Positions 59,001 to 64,000 of a stretch of 64,000 nt of DNA are shown piece after piece. The position numbers and the translations under genes are program-made. Source of the stretch: Amycolatopsis sp. 2-15 (GTDB lineage Bacteria; Actinomycetota; Actinomycetes; Mycobacteriales; Pseudonocardiaceae). Below the pieces are notes generated by a model. That model ran no database searches. It had not been told where the DNA came from and saw only the letters and a program-made list of their open reading frames with translations. The stretch covers positions 4,102,001 through 4,166,000 of the forward strand of contig NZ_CP127294.1 of assembly GCF_030285625.1 (NCBI RefSeq). Reading direction: 5' to 3'. Within the stretch, counting starts at the first letter, position 1, and the number at the start of each line of letters is the position of its first letter.

Positions 59001-59744
59001 GTCGGGGTGGCCCTCGTCCACGCCCGTGTCGAGCACCGCGACGTCGACGCCCTGACCGGTGTCGCCGCCGGTCCAGACCTCGGGCGCGCCGATCTGCGCG
59101 GTCGACTCGGCCAGGTCGGCGTGGACCTTGCCGTCGAGCCAGATCTGCTTGATGCCGTTCGCGAACGCCGGTGCCGCCGCGAAGGACGACGGCGCCCCCG
59201 CCGTCACCGCGGCCCAGAAGTCCTGCGCCTGCGCGTGGTTCTCGGTGACGGCGGCGCCGTCGACGCTCGCCAGTGGACGGACCAGCGCCGAGCCGCGGGG
59301 CGCGGTGTTCGCCCGGAATCCCGGGGAAGGGTTCGTGTACGAGACGATCAGGGGCAGGTCGGCGCGGTGCGCGTCGTCGTAGCCGGCGGCGATCAGGTCC
59401 GTGACGTCGAAGAGGCGCCGGTCCAGGATCCCCTTGGCGAGGTAGGGCATCGCCGAGGACGGGTAGACGTACACGTCGCCGGCCGACTCGAGGATCCGCG
59501 CGTCGGCGGGGCCGCCGTCGGGGCCCTTGACCGAGATCGTCCCCCCGTTGTCACCGGTGTCGCCGGTCGTGTTCACCGTGACGACATCGCCGGTGACCAG
59601 GGTGACGGTGTGGGTTTGCGGGGCCGCGGGCCCCGACGATCTGCCGGGTGCGGCCGAGGCCGGACCGGCGACCAGAACCGTGCTGAGCGACGACGCGAGG
59701 CACGCGGCCGCCGCGACGGCCCGACGCTTGCGTGAACTTCTCAA
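56034..59744 (-). CDS. Large secreted S8 (subtilisin-like) serine protease
   Basis: 1236 aa from the TTG at 59744. This start is preferred because AAAGGAA lies 8-14 nt upstream and it begins a signal peptide (RSSRKRRAVAAAACLASSLSTVLVAGPASA). A propeptide runs to about 225. The catalytic domain has Asp239 (VAVLDTGVDEGH), His271 (YGHGTHVAST), oxyanion Asn369 (AAGNTAG) and Ser445 (SGTSMSTPH). A PA-like insert and beta-sandwich domains follow; the C-terminus ends in a fibronectin-like region (VEVSYDDGTTW). Extracellular protein degradation is likely. Divergent from a TrmB/LuxR-type regulator. Confidence 0.93.
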   Translation of the reverse strand: MRSSRKRRAVAAAACLASSLSTVLVAGPASAAPGRSSGPAAPQTHTVTLVTGDVVTVNTTGDTGDNGGTISVKGPDGGPADARILESAGDVYVYPSSAMPYLAKGILDRRLFDVTDLIAAGYDDAHRADLPLIVSYTNPSPGFRANTAPRGSALVRPLASVDGAAVTENHAQAQDFWAAVTAGAPSSFAAAPAFANGIKQIWLDGKVHADLAESTAQIGAPEVWTGGDTGQGVDVAVLDTGVDEGHPDLAGRIVDTRSFIPGEDVKDLYGHGTHVASTIAGTGAASGGTEKGVAPGARLHIGKVLANSGSGSDSEILAGMEWAAVDEHAKIINMSLGSQEPSDGTDPMSQAVNRLSAQTGALFVIAAGNTAGAGTVSSPGAADAALTVGAVDSTDHLAEFSSEGPRVGDGALKPEITAPGVDILAARSQYTAEGEGFYQTMSGTSMSTPHVVGAAALLAAKHPELTGAQLKDLLTSTAKQTPGYTAFQAGSGRVDVAAAARAGIFASATAYAGQNGSAAVRRPVTYTNFGATPVNLALSVAAPGVPKGMFTLSADRVTVPAHGTAAVTVTIDPHAAPGASDGFTAQILATGPDGALAAHTAVSLGALTHLLTINVKDAAGQPASAFVIVLRAGDPIPIPVPVDGSVSFYTPDDQYSALGYLTVPGVHGPNSQGVALLGDPDFTFDGDRTITLDAGHVRLVDETTPQPGVPSYLRLEYSRMLNPDGRWHDFGLADAGADSLWIQPQGKVTHGDFIVGARWRKEQPGLTVSARGTDYTDVLRQAGVTPLPDGTRNLPLVFAGNGAPSDYAGLKAQGKAVVIRRTATANPAELAKAAADAGAKVLLVANDRPGRQSLFFGTDSLHPSPVDVGLLSADEGAKLIAQARQRNATLRTESHPAPAYLYDLMHTWHNDVPQDMVVHASGKNLARVDETFAGAVPQGGGEEWRYDFPSYSEWGIGTYVAMAASGHRTDWVTTDGANRWGHEVTDGVLGEWGVARTYRPGTVSSDDWFTPIQRPYLNNNYLGPTRTGDQLRIDVPGYGNADHVGAISDAQHSHQTVTLFQGDTQLGESDNGLIMYPTAPSSGPRQYRLVVANERDAALSPYSSSTTTAWTFTSAAPKVSGGQDLLPLLQIRYDLDPNASGTVPRDSKFGVTVEQRAPVSVGLTPVSIAGGGTLRAPRVEVSYDDGTTWTRLSDDHRGDYRLDAPKKARFASLRVTAGDSAGNSVTQTIVRAFGLR

Positions 59745-59857
59745 CGAGGGATTCCTTTCTGCGCAGGGGCAGACCGGCGGGCGCAATTGCCACACCGGAA
59801 CGGCCGAACAGTGCCAGCCGCCGGAACCCGTCACAAGATCCCCGCGTGGCTGCTCAC

Positions 59858-59869
59858 TGCCACCTGGCA
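59858..59869. promoter_or_regulatory. Short inverted repeat in the protease/regulator intergenic region
   Basis: TGCCA-CC-TGGCA (59858-59869) lies 31 nt upstream of the regulator start, within the 155-nt region shared by two divergent genes; another TGCCA occurs at about 59811-59815. Possible binding site of the adjacent regulator. Confidence 0.35.
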
Positions 59870-59899
59870 CAATCCCGACAACTCCGGTAGGACATTCGC

Positions 59900-60895
59900 A
59901 TGGAGCTCGGGGTCCTGGGGTTGTCCTCCGACGAGGAGCGGGTCTATGAAGCGCTCGTCGCCCTGCCCGGGTCGACGGTCGCCGGGCTCGCCGACCACCT
60001 GTCGAGCCCGGCGGGCCCGTTGCAGCAGACGCTCGACGCCCTCGTCGACAATCACCTGGTGGCCGCGAGCGGCAGCCCGGCGCGGTACCTGGCCGCTCCG
60101 CCGGACATCGCGATCAACCAGCTCGTGCAGCAGCGCGAGCGCGAACTGAGCGCGGCGCGCGCGAAAGTGCACGCGCTGTCGGAGATCCACCGCAGCGCGC
60201 ACCGGACGAGCCCCGAGCTCGTGATCGAGCAGCTCACCGACCGCGAAACGATCGCCGCGGCCGTCGCGCACCTGGAATCCGAGGCGCTGCACCAGGTCCG
60301 CGTGTTCGACACCCCGCCGTACTACGAGCCGCCCGGCGGTGAAGGCGCCGCCCGCAACACCCAGGCGCAGATCGCCCGCCACCAGAACGACGGCGTCGCG
60401 CACCGCGTGATCTACAGCCTGGACGCGGTGGCCTGGCCGCAGAAGCTGGAAACCGACATCCTGCCCGCCGTCCGCGGCGGCGAAGAAGCCCGGACCCGCC
60501 GGACCCTGCCCATCAAACTCATCATCCGCGACGACCAGGACGCCCTCATCCCCTTCGACCTCAGCCACAGCGGCCTGCAGGTCGCCTACCTCGTCCGGCG
60601 CTCCCCGCTCCTCACCGCCCTCGAGGCCCTCTTCGAGGGCGAATGGGCCCAGGCCGCCCCGCTCGACGCGTCCGCGGTGACGCCGGGTCCGTTCGGCGGC
60701 GGTCCCCGCCCGGACGACGAAACCCGCGCCCTGCTCACGATGATGATGGCGGGCCTCACCGACACCGCCATCGCGCGCGTGAACGGCTGGAGCACCCGGA
60801 CGACGTACCGCCGGCTCCAGCGGCTGATGACGGAGCTGGGCGCGTCGACACGGTTTCAGGCGGGCAGCCTGGCGGAACGCCGCGGCTGGTTGTGA
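59900..60895 (+). CDS. TrmB-like / LuxR C-terminal helix-turn-helix regulator
   Basis: 331 aa. N-terminal winged-helix (LGLSSDEERVYEALVALPGSTVAGLADHL, residues 6-34), as in TrmB. The middle has a phospholipase D-like/TrmB effector region (VRVFDTPPYYEPPGGEG). The C-terminal LuxR-type HTH is DDETRALLTMMMAGLTDTAIARVNGWSTRTTYRRLQRLMTELG (about 275-318). This combination is common in actinomycete regulators beside secreted enzymes. Divergent from the S8 protease gene, its most likely target (inference). Confidence 0.85.
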   Translation: MELGVLGLSSDEERVYEALVALPGSTVAGLADHLSSPAGPLQQTLDALVDNHLVAASGSPARYLAAPPDIAINQLVQQRERELSAARAKVHALSEIHRSAHRTSPELVIEQLTDRETIAAAVAHLESEALHQVRVFDTPPYYEPPGGEGAARNTQAQIARHQNDGVAHRVIYSLDAVAWPQKLETDILPAVRGGEEARTRRTLPIKLIIRDDQDALIPFDLSHSGLQVAYLVRRSPLLTALEALFEGEWAQAAPLDASAVTPGPFGGGPRPDDETRALLTMMMAGLTDTAIARVNGWSTRTTYRRLQRLMTELGASTRFQAGSLAERRGWL

Positions 60896-60908
60896 GCGGG
60901 CGGGTCGA

Positions 60909-61781
60909 TCAACGAGCCAGGAAGAGCAGCTCCTCGATCTCCGGCTCCGGACCGCCTCGGGTGAGGCGCGCGATGGCTGCCATGGGCGCGACCACCTGGC
61001 TCCAGGTGTACAGCCGGTTCCCGTCGAGCCCACACGCGGCCGCGACCCGCCGGCAACGAGCCGCGACACCCTCGTGCCCGGCACCGGCCACCACGTAGTC
61101 GACGGCGTCGAAGCACGGATCGCCCACGCACGCTTTCGGGTCGATCGCGACCAGCCCCCGCGGGCCGCCGTCGAGGACGTTGCCGAGATGCAGGTCGCCG
61201 TGCACCAGCACGAGCTTGGTCTGCGTGGCCAGCAGCGTCTCGCAGCGCCGGATCGCCCGCTGCCACGTGTCCTGATCGATCCGCGCGCCGATGGCCGGGT
61301 CGGACAGCCTCCGGCCGATCCGGGCGAAGGCCTCGGCACACCGACCACGCAGGTCCCAGGGCCAGCGCGCGGGCGGGGCCACGGCGTGCAGCGCGGTCAG
61401 CAACTCACCCCACCGCCGCGGCATCTCCGGCTGCGGCAGGTCCTCGGCCTCGGTGCCGGGCACGATCTCCTCCAGCACCATCGCGCCGGCTTCGGCGTCG
61501 GCGGCCAAGACGACCGGCACCCGCCCCGATGGCGCGAACACGCGCAGCATCTCCACCTGCTTGGTCAACAACGCCCGATCCGGACTGAGCTTGAGCACCG
61601 CTCGTGTCCCGTCGGGCCATCGGCAGCGCAGGACCACCGACGAGGCGCCACTCGCGAAAAGCTCACCGAGCCCGAGGCCCCACTGGGCGGACAGCCGCGC
61701 CGCGAGGGCCGGAACCTCAGCAAGCCAATCCTCGGCCTCGGGACCGAACCGCGCCCTCAAGCGCGCACCGACGTCAGCCAT
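60909..61781 (-). CDS. Aminoglycoside/hydroxyurea phosphotransferase-family kinase
   Basis: 290 aa, APH_6_hur type (streptomycin 6-kinase-like). ATP site around SSVVLRCRWPDGTRAVLKLSPD, catalytic loop LVLVHGDLHLGNVLDGG (about residues 193-209) and Mg-binding AIDPKACVGDPCFDAVDYV. Such genes are often not true resistance genes; the substrate is open. Start at ATG 61781 (MADVGARLRARFGPEAEDW) matches the family; a GTG at 61847 would add 22 residues. Confidence 0.82.
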   Translation of the reverse strand: MADVGARLRARFGPEAEDWLAEVPALAARLSAQWGLGLGELFASGASSVVLRCRWPDGTRAVLKLSPDRALLTKQVEMLRVFAPSGRVPVVLAADAEAGAMVLEEIVPGTEAEDLPQPEMPRRWGELLTALHAVAPPARWPWDLRGRCAEAFARIGRRLSDPAIGARIDQDTWQRAIRRCETLLATQTKLVLVHGDLHLGNVLDGGPRGLVAIDPKACVGDPCFDAVDYVVAGAGHEGVAARCRRVAAACGLDGNRLYTWSQVVAPMAAIARLTRGGPEPEIEELLFLAR

Positions 61782-61863
61782 GTCCACCCCGGAAGTCTCC
61801 ACCTCGGCGGGCGTTTCCGCCGCGCCCCTCGCCTCGGGTGGCGACACCTGACACAGTGGACCG

Positions 61864-62616
61864 ATGCTGAATCAGGTGGCCGACGGCGTCTGGGTGCGGC
61901 AGAGCGAATGGGTCTGGAGCAACGCCATCGTGGTGCGCGGGGACGACGGCCTCGTCCTGGTCGATCCCGGCATCAGCGGCGCCGAGCTGGACGCGCTCGC
62001 CGACGACGTGGCGCGCCTCGGCGTCCCGGTGGTCGCCGGGTTCGCGACCCACCCCCACTGGGACCACCTGCTCTGGCACTCCCGCTTCGGCGACGTCCCG
62101 CGCTACGCCACCGCCACTTGCGCCGAAGTCGCGACCGGAGCCCGGGAGCGAGCGCAGGCGATGGCCGCGGAGAGCGCGTCGGGTGTCCCGCTCGAGCTGG
62201 TCGCGCTGGTCACCCCGCTGCCCGCGGACGGGGGCTCGCTGCCGGGCGAGCTCGTGGAGCACGACGCGCACGCCGCCGGCCACGCCGCGGTCCTCCTCGC
62301 GGACCGCGGCGTCCTGCTCGCCGGCGACATGCTCTCCGACGTCCTGATCCCCCTGCTGGACCCCCGCCGCCCCGGCCAAGCCGACGCCTACGCGGCGGCA
62401 CTCGACCGCCTGGCCGAAGCGGCCCGGCACGTCGACGTCCTGGTCCCCGGCCACGGCTCCGTCGCCGAGGGGCCTGAGGTGGCGGCCCGCCTCACCGCCG
62501 ATCGTGCGTACCTCGACGCGCTGCGGAGCGGAGCGGAACCGGTCGACGCGCGTCTTGAACAGGACTGGCTCGCAGGCCCGCACCAGGCGAACGTGGCCCG
62601 ATGCTCAGCCGGATGA
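61864..62616 (+). CDS. Metallo-beta-lactamase-fold hydrolase
   Basis: 250 aa. HxHxDH motif in ATHPHWDHLLWHS (about residues 61-73), later ligands in HAAGHAAVLL and AGDMLSDV, and VPGHGSVAEG near 200. Belongs to the glyoxalase II-like/MBL superfamily; substrate unknown. Divergent from the APH-type kinase gene. ATG start only a few bases after that gene's possible longer start. Confidence 0.88.
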   Translation: MLNQVADGVWVRQSEWVWSNAIVVRGDDGLVLVDPGISGAELDALADDVARLGVPVVAGFATHPHWDHLLWHSRFGDVPRYATATCAEVATGARERAQAMAAESASGVPLELVALVTPLPADGGSLPGELVEHDAHAAGHAAVLLADRGVLLAGDMLSDVLIPLLDPRRPGQADAYAAALDRLAEAARHVDVLVPGHGSVAEGPEVAARLTADRAYLDALRSGAEPVDARLEQDWLAGPHQANVARCSAG

Positions 62617-62624
62617 ACGGGTCG

Positions 62625-62846
62625 TCAAGCCGGTAGGGTCCGCTGCAGGAACTCCACCGTCAGCTCCCAAGCGCGAGCAGCGGCTTCCGGCCGGTAGAAC
62701 ATCGGCGCCACCCGGTTGTGGAAGGCATGTCCGGCGTCCTCCTGCACATGGATTTCCGCCCCCGGATGCCCGGCGACCGCTGACTCGACCACAGCAACAT
62801 CCGAACGCGGAATGAACGGATCCTGCCCCCCGAGGCGGACTGCCAT
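62625..62846 (-). pseudogene. Dienelactone hydrolase family, 3' fragment (5' part lost)
   Basis: Residues read MAVRLGGQDPFIPRSD..., GHAFHNRVAPMFYRP..., WELTVEFLQRTLPA. These match the last third of dienelactone hydrolases, including the catalytic Asp (GGQDPFIP) and His (GHAFHN), but the half with the nucleophile Cys is absent. Upstream of about 62847 similarity stops and unrelated, locally AT-rich sequence begins. Truncated by insertion or deletion. Confidence 0.75.
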
Positions 62847-62928
62847 TTGTTTACATATACGTGACCTGGGCGAACCCGGCCCAGCCGTCCCGGCCCGTCC
62901 CAGCAGCGGGACGCCTCGCACTGAGGCT

Positions 62929-63342
62929 CTAGCTGCGAAAACAATGGTTGGGGCAGGTGGGACACGTTTCCCCGCGCTCGTCCCAGCCGTCCCCGACACG
63001 CGCTCGAACTCCGTCTCCGAGAAGTGTCCGGCCTCGTACACACGCACTATCTACACCGGGGCTGGTCGTCGCATAGACGACCAGCTCTTTTGGTTCGTAG
63101 AGTAGCTCCAGGTTCAGCGCTCGGTACAAACAACTCAGGCCGGCCGTTGTCGCGTCGGCCAGCGTTCCGCAGACGTCGCCGAGAGCGTCAATCCTCGCGT
63201 AGATCTCGGCAACCGTCACGTTCGACTCCGCCGGAACAGCGTCGATGTGCGCCCGCGCCGCCGCGGGCTCGGCCTGCGCTTGGTTGATCGGTTCGAGAAG
63301 CGCCGCCGGGTCGACGCCGGCGGTAATGGCGGCCTGTTGTGC
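62929..63342 (-). pseudogene. Serine recombinase, C-terminal remnant
   Basis: The minus-strand frame ending at 62929 reads VTVAEIYARIDALGDVCGTLADA, LSCLYRALNLELLYEPKELVVYATTSP and ACVRGRTLLGDG. This resembles the coiled-coil and tail of large serine recombinases of actinomycete elements (xLYxxLxLxLxYxPxxxxV..., then CVRGGT-like). No resolvase catalytic domain or recombinase domain is found upstream in any frame. Assignment is by recollected pattern only. Confidence 0.5.
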
Positions 63343-64000
63343 CACGAGTCCTATTGCAACCGCTACCGCGCCGCCACCCGCACCGGCCCCCCGACAGCTC
63401 CAGCGGCAACACCGGCTTCCGCACCGCCGCCGACACCTGAGAACGGCGTACTGCGTCGATCCGGTAGAGCGGGCGTGACCGACACGTCCACGGACGCGTA
63501 CCGCGGTCAGGCGGACCCATGTGGCGTGCTGGTCGGTGAACACGGGGCTGCCCGCCAGGACCATGGGCATTCGCTCGCTCGGACCACGTACCGTGTCTTG
63601 TTCCTCGCGTTGCTCCGCACGTGCATCCGGACGACGCGATCCGGCTCCCCGGTCTCCCAGGTCCGAGACTCCGCGCTGAGCCGGGACTCGGCGAGCTGGG
63701 CTGCGAGTTCCCAGACCGGGACCACGTGGGGGCGCTGAAGATGACCCGGGCCGTCCGTGACGAGGTGCCTCCAGGTGCCGAGGACCCACACGGGGGGCGC
63801 AATCGGCCAGCTGACGGAAGACGACGATCTCGGTGGCGAGATGGGTGATGCCCAGGACACGGACCGCGGCAGGGTCGGCCGGGTCGGCGGGATGCGACGG
63901 ATCGCCGGGGAAGTAGGCGACGAGCCAGGTCATCGCGGAGTGGATGATCACGCCGCGCTCGGTCGTGACGTGGCCGGACTGTGGCTGAGGGCGTCGGATT
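63343..64000. other. Degenerate region without a convincing gene
   Basis: Several overlapping frames are open but none looks coherent. Minus-strand stretches that look protein-like (ITHLATEIVVFRQLAD in one frame, ELAAQLAESRLSAESRTWETGEPDRVV in another, AGSPVFTDQHATWVRLT in the first again) would need at least two frameshifts to join. Probably decayed mobile-element DNA, or an error-rich end. Confidence 0.45.

Noticed and set aside
60909..61781. Calling the APH-type gene an antibiotic resistance determinant
   Set aside because: Family membership alone does not give the substrate, and no antibiotic biosynthesis genes adjoin it.

Overview
The window is GC-rich, densely packed DNA with many GTG/TTG starts and ATGA-type overlaps. 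The gene content (fused ChlID cobaltochelatase, ECF41-type sigma factor, secreted S8 protease, P450/3Fe-4S ferredoxin pair, WXG-type toxin) points to a filamentous actinomycete. Pseudonocardiaceae (Amycolatopsis-like) is my best guess; that is an inference from gene content, not a database match. Positions 1-16007 are a large aerobic-type cobalamin locus in four blocks: cobK, a Gfo/Idh-type oxidoreductase, cobM and cobL leftward; chlID, cobO, cobB and cobC rightward; an epoxide hydrolase/thioredoxin-fold cassette; then cobS, cobT and cobU leftward and cbiB and cobQ rightward. Together they cover parts of corrin ring methylation and reduction, cobalt insertion, adenosylation, side-chain amidation and nucleotide-loop assembly. 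No B12 riboswitch was recognised. Positions 16012-33540 are mostly housekeeping: a DUF4190/septum-formation-type membrane protein, a DesK/LuxR-type two-component system, a secreted M1 aminopeptidase, a ROK sugar kinase, glutamate synthase (gltB, gltD), an IMPACT/YigZ protein, a small Cys-rich protein, a YdiJ-like FAD/Fe-S 2-hydroxyacid dehydrogenase, a secreted alpha/beta hydrolase and a TetR regulator. Positions 33741-36070 hold a WXG-type polymorphic toxin with a papain-like (Tox-PL-like) C-terminus, broken by one missing base, followed by a probable immunity gene. A P450/ferredoxin operon with a strong palindromic operator follows. Positions 38668-46530, possibly to 47419, are the most interesting part: an operon of the poorly understood Nit1C / MSMEG_0565-0572 'nitrogen starvation response' type. 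It encodes a flavin oxidoreductase, an amidohydrolase, the MSMEG_0572 marker protein, a radical SAM enzyme, a GNAT-AIR synthase fusion, two tandem nitrilase-fold proteins and a glycosyltransferase. The second nitrilase copy has lost its catalytic Cys (now Asp), and its Glu is also Asp, so it looks like a pseudoenzyme paired with an intact paralogue. The last 16 kb hold mtnA, a frameshifted RidA gene, a PIG-L deacetylase and an ECF41 sigma factor that faces its AhpD-like partner across a nearly symmetric double promoter. They also hold a two-gene membrane/PstS-like module, a large secreted subtilisin-like protease divergent from a TrmB/LuxR-type regulator, an APH-type kinase and an MBL-fold hydrolase. 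The right end is degenerate: a dienelactone hydrolase gene is cut off at 62846, and next to the break lies the apparent 3' remnant of a serine recombinase, suggesting an old element boundary.
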